Positions 15,808 to 23,334 of a DNA stretch of 41,555 nucleotides are shown piece after piece. Below the pieces are notes generated by a model. It worked only from the letters and a program-made list of their open reading frames with translations, ran no database searches and was not told the DNA's origin. This DNA comes from Thaumarchaeota archaeon casp-thauma4. Its GTDB lineage: Archaea > Thermoproteota > Nitrososphaeria > Nitrososphaerales > Nitrosopumilaceae. The stretch covers positions 1 through 41,555 of the forward strand of contig LFEZ01000001.1 in assembly GCA_001510295.1 (NCBI GenBank). Direction: 5' to 3'. Position numbers and translations under genes: made by a program. Each line of letters begins with the position of its first letter. Within the stretch, counting starts at the first letter, position 1.

Positions 15808-15888
15808 ATGGGTAAAAGAAAAGCCGGAAAGCATGCACGATTTGCAGATCAGAAAGCCGCAAGAAGAAAGGCTAACAAAAAATCCTAA
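15808..15888 (+). CDS. 26-residue strongly basic microprotein
   Basis: Complete frame MGKRKAGKHARF followed by ADQKAARRKANKKS. Of 26 residues 11 are Lys/Arg and one is acidic. It looks like a short helix suited to RNA, comparable in size and charge to ribosomal protein L41e or bacterial Thx, but I see no clear identity with either. ATG start with only a weak TATA-like TTTACA about 25 bases upstream. The last 4 bases overlap the converging dys stop. Coding status is inferred from the striking composition. Confidence 0.6.
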   Translation: MGKRKAGKHARFADQKAARRKANKKS

Positions 15889-16991
15889 TCGAAGTTTATA
15901 TCGGATTTTTTTAGAATCTCAGCAAATTTGTCAGGAACCTTATTTGCTGATTCTTGCAGTGTGTTATAATAATTGCCTAATTTTTTATAAATTCTTTTTT
16001 GCTCTCTTGGCTCTTCATTTGATAATGCATATAATGCTAAAATAGGAAATGCAATTGTAGAATCTGTATATACTGTAATCAAATCTTCTTTTGAATCTTT
16101 TACTTTTCCCCAACTTTTTCCTTCTTGTAATGTTGCACCGGATAATCCTCCTGTGTCTGGTCGTGCATCTGTAATTTGAATAATGTAATCTTGTCCTCCA
16201 TGGTCTTTTCGTAAAATTTGATCTAATATAGGTCCTGTTTGTTGTGCTGTGTTCTTTGGAACTCCTCCTCCTAGTTCTAAAATCCCGGACTTTTTTGAAT
16301 TGTAAACTATTGCTGCCTGTTCAATTATCTCTCTAACGAAGTCTAAATTGAATTGTTTATTTTTTAATCTATGAACAGCTAAATTCATTGCAAGAGATGA
16401 ATCTTTGAGGGTTGAAATGTATACGGGAACGTCTAACTCATATGCAGTTACAAGAAAACTTTTTTCAGGAAATTTTGCTTTTTCTTTACTAATTTTTCCT
16501 AATACATTACAAAATTCTGCAGTTGTAAATGATTTTTCTGAAAATTTATCTTTAAACATATTTTGAACAATATAATCCTGTAATTCCAATGTTTCAAAAA
16601 ATTTCACATAAACATCTCTGATTCTTACAATTTCTTTTTCATACAATATGTTATCATCGGCATCAAAATGACCTTGTTTTACAGGCAATCCCCACGCAAA
16701 GTGATCTTCATGATATACATTTGCACCTGTTGTGATAATCCAATCTACAAATCCTTTTTCCAAAAGTGTTTTGATAATTCCACCAAATCCTACTGGTGTC
16801 ATTGCACCTGCAACTGTTAAACAAATTGTTGCATTATCGTGAATCATTTTTTGATATAGTTTTGCAGCCTCCCCTAACTGTCTTGCATTAAATCCTGAAT
16901 TTGCATAAATCTCCACTAACTCCTTTACCGTAGTTTTAGAATCAAGTTTGATGTGTGGTATGTCTTTTCCTTCGAAATTATGGTGGTTCAC
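15885..16991 (-). CDS. dys: Deoxyhypusine synthase
   Basis: Transfers the aminobutyl group of spermidine to a lysine of translation factor aIF5A, using NAD+. The 368-residue length fits. Family blocks include NATICLTVAGAMTPVGFG, WIITTGANVYHEDHFAW and ILELGGGVPKN. The catalytic lysine is in KSWGKV (Lys296), equivalent to the human SWGK motif. That identifies it as a true deoxyhypusine synthase and not an inactive paralogue. The start is GTG, with TTATTTTAG about 25 bases upstream. An agmatinase 3.5 kb away could feed the polyamine supply. Confidence 0.94.
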   Translation of the reverse strand: MNHHNFEGKDIPHIKLDSKTTVKELVEIYANSGFNARQLGEAAKLYQKMIHDNATICLTVAGAMTPVGFGGIIKTLLEKGFVDWIITTGANVYHEDHFAWGLPVKQGHFDADDNILYEKEIVRIRDVYVKFFETLELQDYIVQNMFKDKFSEKSFTTAEFCNVLGKISKEKAKFPEKSFLVTAYELDVPVYISTLKDSSLAMNLAVHRLKNKQFNLDFVREIIEQAAIVYNSKKSGILELGGGVPKNTAQQTGPILDQILRKDHGGQDYIIQITDARPDTGGLSGATLQEGKSWGKVKDSKEDLITVYTDSTIAFPILALYALSNEEPREQKRIYKKLGNYYNTLQESANKVPDKFAEILKKSDINFD

Positions 16992-17023
16992 ACAAAAATT
17001 TTGTAATGTAACTAAAATAAGCT

Positions 17024-17425
17024 TTAGGTTCTAATGTTACGTGAACCGTCACTATCCTCTGATTCCACTACGTGTTGTTTTACCATTTTTATTACATCCT
17101 CAATTACATCACAAAGATGTAGATCCACTTCTGTACTCAACATCAACAGTCCGTCTTTTCCACATGCCATGGTTATTCTATTTACCTTTTCATATCTGGT
17201 CATGGCAAATTGTGGTTCGCCAATTTCTGATGCAAATTGTTTACGTGTTTTCCATCGCATAATTGCTTGTGTCATAGATTTTTTTGTCTGATCCTTATCA
17301 AAATGACGAGTTATCCCATTCTGCATTTTCTCATAAACATCCCCGCTAAAGGAATTGTATACGCCTACGTAACGGATCTTTTTATTCATGTCTAACAATG
17401 CATTACAAAGTTTACTATAGTCCAT
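17024..17425 (-). CDS. Conserved-looking archaeal protein, unknown
   Basis: A 133-residue soluble protein starting MDYSKLCNALLDMNKKIRYV. It has alternating strand and helix segments (YVGVYNSFSGDVYEKM; KDGLLMLSTEVDLHLCDVI) that suggest a sensor-like alpha/beta fold, perhaps roadblock- or profilin-like, which is a guess. It ends in an acidic tail (ESEDSDGSRN). I recall similar uncharacterised proteins in Thaumarchaeota but cannot name a function. It is divergent from the next gene with a mirrored promoter arrangement. Confidence 0.75.
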   Translation of the reverse strand: MDYSKLCNALLDMNKKIRYVGVYNSFSGDVYEKMQNGITRHFDKDQTKKSMTQAIMRWKTRKQFASEIGEPQFAMTRYEKVNRITMACGKDGLLMLSTEVDLHLCDVIEDVIKMVKQHVVESEDSDGSRNIRT

Positions 17426-17500
17426 AACAAAAGAGATTAATTATTAAATATGTAATAAAGTTTTCATTTCTTTTAATATGATAAGAATCTCTTTTTTGTT

Positions 17501-17848
17501 ATGAAATTTATAGATATTCCAGATTCACAAAGGATTACACGTGAACCAGACAATCGTAATGTGATTTTTGCTGATGGAAAGATGACACAAGATGGTGTAG
17601 AAATTAAACGAATTGAATTGTTACAATATAAAACTAAAACAGATAAAAATTTAGGTGAATATTCCATTATTACTGCACTAGTTGATACTGATCAAGGTCA
17701 AATTGAAATACTTTATGATGAAGGATATAGGGGAAATGATGCACTAACTGAATCTGTAAACATGCTTGTACAAAATCTAGGCTTATCTGGATTGATACTT
17801 CGCAGTTTAATTTCATTAAAAAATGAACTAGAGAAAATTGAAAAGTAA
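17501..17848 (+). CDS. Small soluble protein, unknown
   Basis: A 115-residue protein: N-terminal part MKFIDIPDSQRITREPDNR, beta-rich middle (RNVIFADGKMTQDGVEIKR; YSIITALVDTDQGQIEILYD) and C-terminal helices (LTESVNMLVQNLGLSG; LISLKNELEKIEK). No motif or family recognised. A TTTTAATAT TATA box is centred about 26 bases before the ATG. Its 3' end overlaps the next zinc microprotein by 11 bases, so the two are probably one transcript. Confidence 0.75.
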   Translation: MKFIDIPDSQRITREPDNRNVIFADGKMTQDGVEIKRIELLQYKTKTDKNLGEYSIITALVDTDQGQIEILYDEGYRGNDALTESVNMLVQNLGLSGLILRSLISLKNELEKIEK

Positions 17849-17990
17849 AAATTATCATTATAAATTATCTGCTGATGATAAAAAACCAAAGTGTGCATTA
17901 TGTGATAATGATTGTTCATACTATTGTAACATGAATGATCTTTATTATTGTGAAAAACATGTTATTGGACATGATGAAAATGAATCTTGA
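17838..17990 (+). CDS. Zinc microprotein (50 aa)
   Basis: TTG-initiated 50-residue frame with PKCALCDNDCSYYC and LYYCEKHVIGHDE. Cys19, Cys22, Cys26, Cys30, Cys38 and His41 give enough ligands for one treble-clef or B-box-like zinc site. The start codon lies inside the end of the previous gene (11-base overlap), so translation is probably coupled. Similar C-E-K-H endings occur in the proteins at 15202 and 31770. Confidence 0.65.
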   Translation: MKSKNYHYKLSADDKKPKCALCDNDCSYYCNMNDLYYCEKHVIGHDENES

Positions 17991-18023
17991 TTGTTTATTA
18001 CACAGTGATTTTTATTCTTTACA

Positions 18024-18272
18024 TTGGACGACAGTTTTAGAAATCAGTGTATTGATAAAATTGCATTAAAAATAACTGATGAAAAAATTTCTACAGACGA
18101 ACCATCTTCTAAAACACTTGAATATTTACAAAAATTTGCAATTACTCTAGGTGTGGATATTTCAAATACAGAAGAAGTAGTTAATGAAGCATTTTTGTAT
18201 ATTGCAATAAAAAACGCTAAAGATATTGATCCTTTAACCAAAGGTGATGAATTTGGTGCAGGATTTAGTTAA
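18024..18272 (+). CDS. Small helical acidic protein, unknown
   Basis: An 82-residue protein starting MDDSFRNQCIDKIALKITDE. It is helical, with KTLEYLQKFAITLGVDI and VVNEAFLYIAIKNAK, ending KGDEFGAGFS. No domain recognised. TTG start; an A/T-rich TTTATTACA about 27 bases upstream could be its TATA box. The stop overlaps the convergent 41-residue gene by a few bases. Confidence 0.6.
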   Translation: MDDSFRNQCIDKIALKITDEKISTDEPSSKTLEYLQKFAITLGVDISNTEEVVNEAFLYIAIKNAKDIDPLTKGDEFGAGFS

Positions 18273-18394
18273 CTCTTTAATGATTTGAATTTTTTTATTG
18301 CTTCTTTTGCTAATTCTTCTGCACTTTTTTGGTCAAACTTTGTGGGATCGTCGTTGGCAAAATGTTCATGATTCTTATCCTTCTTTTCTTTCAT
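18269..18394 (-). CDS. 41-residue charged microprotein, unknown
   Basis: Frame MKEKKDKNHEHFANDDPT followed by KFDQKSAEELAKEAIKKFKS. It is highly charged, with a predicted amphipathic C-terminal helix and a polar N-terminal half. It lies between two plus-strand genes and converges on the 82-residue gene. No family known. Coding status rests on the intact ATG frame and sensible composition only. Confidence 0.5.
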   Translation of the reverse strand: MKEKKDKNHEHFANDDPTKFDQKSAEELAKEAIKKFKSLKS

Positions 18395-18448
18395 GATATG
18401 GGTTTTACTCTAAGCAAATTATAAGTTGTGGCAAATATCCCATTCATT

Positions 18449-20299
18449 ATGCGAATCTTACAACTCCATTGTGATAATATCTCATATGAAGCCACAAAAA
18501 AAGAAATAAAATCTGCAGAAGATATTGTTCCAAAAACTGTATCAATTGATGAAGTTGTAGTCTGTTTTGTAGCTGTGGAAAATGGAGATGATGATAATGT
18601 GGCTCTCGATGCAATTTCACAAATTAAAGAATCTATGAAAAAAATTGGGTGTAAGAAATTATTGCTATATCCATATGCTCATCTAAGTTCCGATTTATCT
18701 GCTCCCTCAACTGCATTATCTTTACTTAAATTAATGGAAACTAATTCGTCAGAACTAGAAGTTAGCCGTGCACCTTTTGGTTGGACAAAATCCTACAATG
18801 TCAAAGTAAAAGGTCACCCCCTAGCTGAAAGTTCCAAAGTAATTACTGCAAATGATAAAAAAGAAGAAACGTCTACTGCATTAAAATCTGAATCAAAAAT
18901 AAAATCATATTGGTACATTCTATCTCCTGATGGAACTATGGTTGAGTTTGATAAGTTTGACTTTTCAAAACATAAAAAATTGGAAATACTTGCAAAATAT
19001 GAATCTGACAAAAAACGAAAGGTTGAGGAACCTCCTCCACATGTAGCGTTAATGAAAAAATTAGCTATTGCCGATTATGAGCCTGCATCTGATCATGGGA
19101 ATATGCGTTACTTTCCAAATGGCCGTTTGATAAAAGGTCTATTGGAACAATTTGTTACAAACAAAGTCAAAGATTATGGGGGATATGAGGTAGAAACTCC
19201 AATCATGTATGACTCACATCATCCTAGTATGGAAAGTTATTTCAATCGATTTCCTGCAAGACAATACAATATTGATTCTGATGGGAAAAAATTATTTCTA
19301 AGATTTGCTGCTTGTTTTGGACAATTTTTAATGGCACATGACTTTCAAATGTCATACAAAAATCTACCCTACAGATTGTATGAATTAACTCGTTATAGCT
19401 TTAGACGTGAACAATCTGGAGAATTAGTTGGTCTTAGAAGATTACGTGCATTTACAATGCCTGATTGTCATGCATTCTGTAAAGATATTCAACAAGCCAT
19501 CTCTGAATTCAGAAAACGTTTTGATTTATCTCGTGATGTTTTATCAAATGTAGGAATTCAACACGAAGATTATGAAATGGCTATACGTTTCACTGAAGAT
19601 TTCTACAATGGAAATAAAGATATAATTTTAGAGATGGTCAAAAAATTAGATAAACCTGTACTTATTGAAATGTGGAAAGAACGATTTTTCTATTTTGTCT
19701 TAAAATGGGAATTTAACTATATTGATAATTCTGGAAAAGCGTCTGCATTATCTACTGATCAAATTGATGTTGAAAATGGAGAAAGATATGGAATTGAGTT
19801 TATTGATGAAAATAACGCTGCAATAAATCCGATTATTTTACATAATTCTCCTAGCGGTGCAATTGAACGTGTTATGTACACATTACTTGAAAAATGTGCT
19901 ACTGATGCTAAAGAAGGACGAAAACCAATGTTTCCGTTATGGCTTGCCCCAACTCAAGTACGTGTTATTCCGTTAAGCGATGATTTCTTAGACTTTTCAC
20001 AAAAACTTTCTGAAAAATTAACTGCACAAAATATTCGTGTAGATATTGATGACCGAAATGAATCAATTGGAAAACGTATTCGTGAATCTGAAAAAGAATG
20101 GATTCGATATGTACTTGTAATTGGAGAAAAAGAGGTTAGTTCTAAGAATCTAAGTGTTCGTGACAGAACTCAAAGTGATGTAAGAGAAATATCCTTTGAT
20201 ATTTTTGTAGAAGAAATCACTGTCCAGAATGCTGGCAAGCCGCATTCTACTCTAAACCAGCCTCAACTTCTATCAAAAAGACCAATCATCCAGGTTTAA
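18449..20299 (+). CDS. thrS: Threonyl-tRNA synthetase, archaeal type
   Basis: Class II synthetase (616 residues) charging tRNA-Thr. Residues 1-140 form the archaeal editing domain related to D-aminoacyl-tRNA deacylase (MRILQLHCDNISYEATKKEI), which removes mischarged serine. The catalytic core has YRLYELTRYSFRREQSGELV (motif 2) and zinc ligands in FAACFGQF, PDCHAFC and LHNSPSG. The C-terminal anticodon domain contains RVDIDDRNESIGKRI. I use ATG 18449, not GTG 18428: family members begin at MRIL, and the TATA-like AATTATAAG sits about 28 bases upstream. Confidence 0.97.
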   Translation: MRILQLHCDNISYEATKKEIKSAEDIVPKTVSIDEVVVCFVAVENGDDDNVALDAISQIKESMKKIGCKKLLLYPYAHLSSDLSAPSTALSLLKLMETNSSELEVSRAPFGWTKSYNVKVKGHPLAESSKVITANDKKEETSTALKSESKIKSYWYILSPDGTMVEFDKFDFSKHKKLEILAKYESDKKRKVEEPPPHVALMKKLAIADYEPASDHGNMRYFPNGRLIKGLLEQFVTNKVKDYGGYEVETPIMYDSHHPSMESYFNRFPARQYNIDSDGKKLFLRFAACFGQFLMAHDFQMSYKNLPYRLYELTRYSFRREQSGELVGLRRLRAFTMPDCHAFCKDIQQAISEFRKRFDLSRDVLSNVGIQHEDYEMAIRFTEDFYNGNKDIILEMVKKLDKPVLIEMWKERFFYFVLKWEFNYIDNSGKASALSTDQIDVENGERYGIEFIDENNAAINPIILHNSPSGAIERVMYTLLEKCATDAKEGRKPMFPLWLAPTQVRVIPLSDDFLDFSQKLSEKLTAQNIRVDIDDRNESIGKRIRESEKEWIRYVLVIGEKEVSSKNLSVRDRTQSDVREISFDIFVEEITVQNAGKPHSTLNQPQLLSKRPIIQV

Positions 20300-20355
20300 T
20301 GAACAACTTATCTTTCATTCTTTGTGGTTAAATACAAATTTTGTGGCTATAATTT

Positions 20356-20442
20356 ATGCATGGAAAGTTACTGATCTGTACTAAATGTGGTGAATCTAAT
20401 AATCTCTGTTTATGTGATGACTCTTCATGCGAATTTAATTAA
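20356..20442 (+). CDS. 28-residue Cys-rich microprotein
   Basis: Frame MHGKLLICTKCGES followed by NNLCLCDDSSCEFN. Five cysteines (CxxC, CxC, C) in 28 residues suggest a minimal zinc knuckle. ATG start with a TATA-like TTAAATAC about 25 bases upstream. It is the only feature between thrS and speB. Very short, so coding status is tentative. Confidence 0.5.
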   Translation: MHGKLLICTKCGESNNLCLCDDSSCEFN

Positions 20443-20483
20443 TTAGGTATTGCTTTATTTTAAAGTGAATTAAAATCTGTATA

Positions 20484-21350
20484 ATGAGTTACGCTGATTT
20501 GTATTTGACTAGTTCTCCAAAAATTATCTCTCCTGCAGATGATTCTGAACCGGTAGCAACATTATTTGGAATTCCATTTGACTCCACACACTCATACAAA
20601 CCTGGATGTCGTTTTGGTCCAGATGTAATTCGTGATGCGTTTAACAATATTGAAATCTTTATGCCGGAATTTGGCGTTGATTTAGAACAAGTCAACATTA
20701 AAGATCTTGGAAATTTAGAACATACAGTTGTCGCTCAAAATATGATTGACATGGTTAGAAAGATTACTAGCGAATTAAAGGATACATCAAACCAACTAAT
20801 CATTCTTGGAGGAGAACATTCACTTACCTATGGTAGTTACTTAAGCTATCCTAAAGATACAGGATATGTTGTATTTGATGCCCACTATGATTTGAGAGAT
20901 GAATATGCAGGTACCAAACTAAGCCACGCTGCATATCTGAGACGAATTGTAGAAGAACGTGGTCCTGAAAACATCATTCATGTTGGGGCTCGTGCATTTG
21001 TAAAAGAAGAATTAGAATATCTTACCAAAAATAATATTCAAACCATCTCTGACTCTGAAATTAAAAATGGCAATGGTCCAAAATTATTAAAACAACTGAC
21101 TGAAAAATTTGAAAATCTCTATGTTAGTATCGATCTTGATGTTTTAGATCCTGCTTTTGCTCCTGGTGTTGGTAATCCTGAAGCGATCGGAATTACTTCT
21201 CGTGAATTACACGATATGGTAGTTACTCTAAAAAATAAAAAAATTAAAGCTGCCGACATTGTTGAATTGAATCCTATGTTTGATAATGGGGCTACTGCAT
21301 CTTTAGCTGCTAGAATGATTACCATTATCGTAGCAATGAATCAAAAATGA
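20484..21350 (+). CDS. speB: Agmatinase / arginase-family ureohydrolase
   Basis: Manganese enzyme of the ureohydrolase family, 288 residues. Metal-binding blocks are LGGEHSLTYGSY, DAHYDLRDEY and SIDLDVLDPAFAPG, all intact. In archaea such proteins usually hydrolyse agmatine to putrescine and urea, feeding polyamine synthesis. Arginase or guanidinobutyrase activity cannot be excluded by sequence. In an ammonia oxidiser the released urea might also be used. A phosphatidyltransferase gene follows 9 bases later on the same strand. Confidence 0.92.
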   Translation: MSYADLYLTSSPKIISPADDSEPVATLFGIPFDSTHSYKPGCRFGPDVIRDAFNNIEIFMPEFGVDLEQVNIKDLGNLEHTVVAQNMIDMVRKITSELKDTSNQLIILGGEHSLTYGSYLSYPKDTGYVVFDAHYDLRDEYAGTKLSHAAYLRRIVEERGPENIIHVGARAFVKEELEYLTKNNIQTISDSEIKNGNGPKLLKQLTEKFENLYVSIDLDVLDPAFAPGVGNPEAIGITSRELHDMVVTLKNKKIKAADIVELNPMFDNGATASLAARMITIIVAMNQK

Positions 21351-21359
21351 GGAAATGCA

Positions 21360-21926
21360 TTGTTAAATAATTTACGTGATTCCTTAAAACCTGTATTACA
21401 AAAAATTGGAAAATCTTTTGCTGCTACTCGATTGTCTCCAAATGTATTCACTGGTATAGGTCTTGCATTAGCATTTGTTACATCAATAATTTATGGAATT
21501 GGATTTGAATATTCATTACTTTTAGGTGGTATTGCATTACTGGCATCTGGTTTCTTTGACATTGTTGATGGGCAAGTTGCTCATTATGCAAATAAAATGT
21601 CAAAATCTGGAGGATTTTTGGATTCAATATTTGATAAAATTGCAGAAGTTGCAATCTTTTTTGGAATTTTAATTGGAAATTATACTGAGCCATATTTGGT
21701 ATTTGCAGCAATCACTTTTTCATTATTGGTTAGTTACGCACGTGCAAAGGCTGATGCTGCAGGAATTAAGATGCAAGGTATTGGAATTGGTGAACGTGCA
21801 GAAAGGTTACTTGTAATTGCTATAATAGGAATGATTGGTTTTATGGAGATTGCAGTAATACTTGTAATAATCATTTCAGCAATAACCCTGACTCAGAGAA
21901 TTTTAGTTTTAATGAAAAATAGGTAG
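21360..21926 (+). CDS. CDP-alcohol phosphatidyltransferase (archaetidylinositol-phosphate synthase-like)
   Basis: Integral-membrane enzyme of polar lipid synthesis. It has the CDP-alcohol signature D-G-x2-A-x9-G-x3-D-x3-D with small variation (DIVDGQVAHYAN, then GGFLDSIFDK). Several hydrophobic helices fill its 188 residues. It resembles archaeal enzymes joining CDP-archaeol to inositol phosphate or glycerol phosphate; the acceptor is uncertain. TTG start, 9 bases after speB, suggesting one transcript although the pathways differ. Confidence 0.9.
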   Translation: MLNNLRDSLKPVLQKIGKSFAATRLSPNVFTGIGLALAFVTSIIYGIGFEYSLLLGGIALLASGFFDIVDGQVAHYANKMSKSGGFLDSIFDKIAEVAIFFGILIGNYTEPYLVFAAITFSLLVSYARAKADAAGIKMQGIGIGERAERLLVIAIIGMIGFMEIAVILVIIISAITLTQRILVLMKNR

Positions 21927-21927
21927 T

Positions 21928-22218
21928 TTATCCACGAAGTTTTGTATGTTTACGTCTGTCCTCTGCTGAACGAATTTTTAGAACTTTGAAATGTATTGCA
22001 CATGAAATACAATACCATTTTGTAACTTGTGGTGAAGCGATGTATGCTCCTTGCGCACGTAATTCTTTTGCTAATTGATGCTCTACTAAATTTAGGCGTG
22101 AGGTAACTTTCTTTGCTTTATCTTTTGGAACAGTCGCTGCACAATTTACACATTGAATTGTACCTGATGAACCTTTTCCTCCTTTTCGTCTACCTCTACT
22201 TGCACGCTTTAATGGCAT
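21928..22218 (-). CDS. rps26e: Small-subunit ribosomal protein S26e
   Basis: Eukaryote-like 30S protein near the mRNA exit, present in Thaumarchaeota and few other archaea. The 96 residues include the zinc pairs CVNC and CISC in IQCVNCAATVPKDKAKK and KWYCISCAIHFKVLKIRS. The basic N-terminus is MPLKRASRGRRKGGKG. TATA box ATATATAAA is about 25 bases before the ATG. Its stop is one base from the convergent lipid gene. Confidence 0.96.
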   Translation of the reverse strand: MPLKRASRGRRKGGKGSSGTIQCVNCAATVPKDKAKKVTSRLNLVEHQLAKELRAQGAYIASPQVTKWYCISCAIHFKVLKIRSAEDRRKHTKLRG

Positions 22219-22238
22219 GTAAGAAATTCAAATCTTCA

Positions 22239-22247
22239 ATATATAAA
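22239..22247 (-). promoter_or_regulatory. TATA box of rps26e
   Basis: TTTATATAT (minus strand) is centred about 25 bases before ATG 22218, consistent with a strong leaderless ribosomal-protein promoter. Confidence 0.6.
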
Positions 22248-22301
22248 GTGAGATATCATATATCAAAAAAACAATTTAAAGATCCTGAATAATTACGCAT
22301 T

Positions 22302-22406
22302 ATGACTGGTCTGTGTGAAAATTGTCTTACTTCTAATATTGAAGTAAAATTTGTAAAAGGAAAAACTATTTGCTCTAAATGTGCAAATAAGGATTCAAAT
22401 AAGTAG
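22302..22406 (+). CDS. 34-residue zinc-ribbon microprotein
   Basis: Frame MTGLCENCLTSNIEVKFV followed by KGKTICSKCANKDSNK. Two CxxC pairs (C5/C8 and C25/C28), separated by a Lys-rich beta-hairpin-like stretch, form a complete small zinc ribbon. ATG start; TATA-like ATTTAAAG about 26 bases upstream. It precedes the PfkB kinase by 24 bases on the same strand. Confidence 0.65.
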   Translation: MTGLCENCLTSNIEVKFVKGKTICSKCANKDSNK

Positions 22407-22430
22407 TACAAAACATAATTTTTACTCATT

Positions 22431-23303
22431 ATGAAAGTTGGAATATTTTCTCACTGCACAATGGATACGATTGTTTATGAAAATGAACAATATGACGCTC
22501 CTGGAGGTCCTGCTAGCTATTGTTCACTAACTGCACGGAAACAAAAACATGATGTAAACCTCTATACCAAATTTGGACCGAATTATCCTTTAGAGGAATT
22601 TTTTAAAGAAAACAAAATTAACATACCTGATGCATTATCTTTAAAACCCACCACTAAATTTAGAATCGAACTGAATGATTCTGATAGAAAACTCTTTGTA
22701 GAAAACATGTGCGATAAAATTAATTTCATAGAAAATGACAATGATGGTGTGATAATTAGTCCTGTATATGATGAAATTTCTTTAGAAACTTATTCCCAAA
22801 TCAAAAATCATGATAATTTTGTTCTTTTAGATCCTCAAGGTTTTCTAAGAGAAAAAAATACAAATAATGAAATCTCTTTAAAAAGAACTTTGCTTGATCT
22901 TAACAACATCAACGCTATCAAGATCAATCCTGATGAATTGTATGCATTAACTGGTCTTACTGGTAATAATGGAATTAAACAATTACAAAAACTTGGAATT
23001 GAGTATGTGATTTATACAAATAAGCAAGAAATATCTTTACTTGTAAAAGATGAGTTGTATACAATTTTCTTACCAAAAATGACTTTAACTGATACGACTG
23101 GACTTGGAGATATTTTTTGTTCTACATTTGTCTGCACTATGTTAAAAGAAAAAGACTTTCTATGGGCACTGTCTTTTGCAGGCGGAGCTGTTCAATCAGC
23201 CATTGAATCAAAGGCATTTGGTCTAGAGAAAGTTCCAGAAAAAAATTCGCTAGAAAGTAATGGGTCTTATTTTTATAATATTGTAGAGTTCAAGCAGATC
23301 TAA
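22431..23303 (+). CDS. PfkB-family carbohydrate/nucleoside kinase
   Basis: Ribokinase-fold kinase of 290 residues. It has the N-terminal glycine block YDAPGGPASYCS and the C-terminal anion-hole/catalytic motif LTDTTGLGDIFCSTF, with Asp of GLGD as the base. The middle has the KINPDELYALTG segment. Substrates in this family range from ribose and adenosine to inositol; none can be assigned here. The upstream lipid synthase is inositol-related, which is only suggestive. It is followed after 31 bases by the NAD kinase gene. Confidence 0.9.
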   Translation: MKVGIFSHCTMDTIVYENEQYDAPGGPASYCSLTARKQKHDVNLYTKFGPNYPLEEFFKENKINIPDALSLKPTTKFRIELNDSDRKLFVENMCDKINFIENDNDGVIISPVYDEISLETYSQIKNHDNFVLLDPQGFLREKNTNNEISLKRTLLDLNNINAIKINPDELYALTGLTGNNGIKQLQKLGIEYVIYTNKQEISLLVKDELYTIFLPKMTLTDTTGLGDIFCSTFVCTMLKEKDFLWALSFAGGAVQSAIESKAFGLEKVPEKNSLESNGSYFYNIVEFKQI

Positions 23304-23334
23304 CATATATTGTCCATAACAAAATAATTTATCT

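Noticed and set aside
18428-18449. GTG 18428 as the ThrRS start
   Set aside because: The TATA-like box overlaps the region immediately upstream of it, and archaeal ThrRS proteins begin at the MRIL position.
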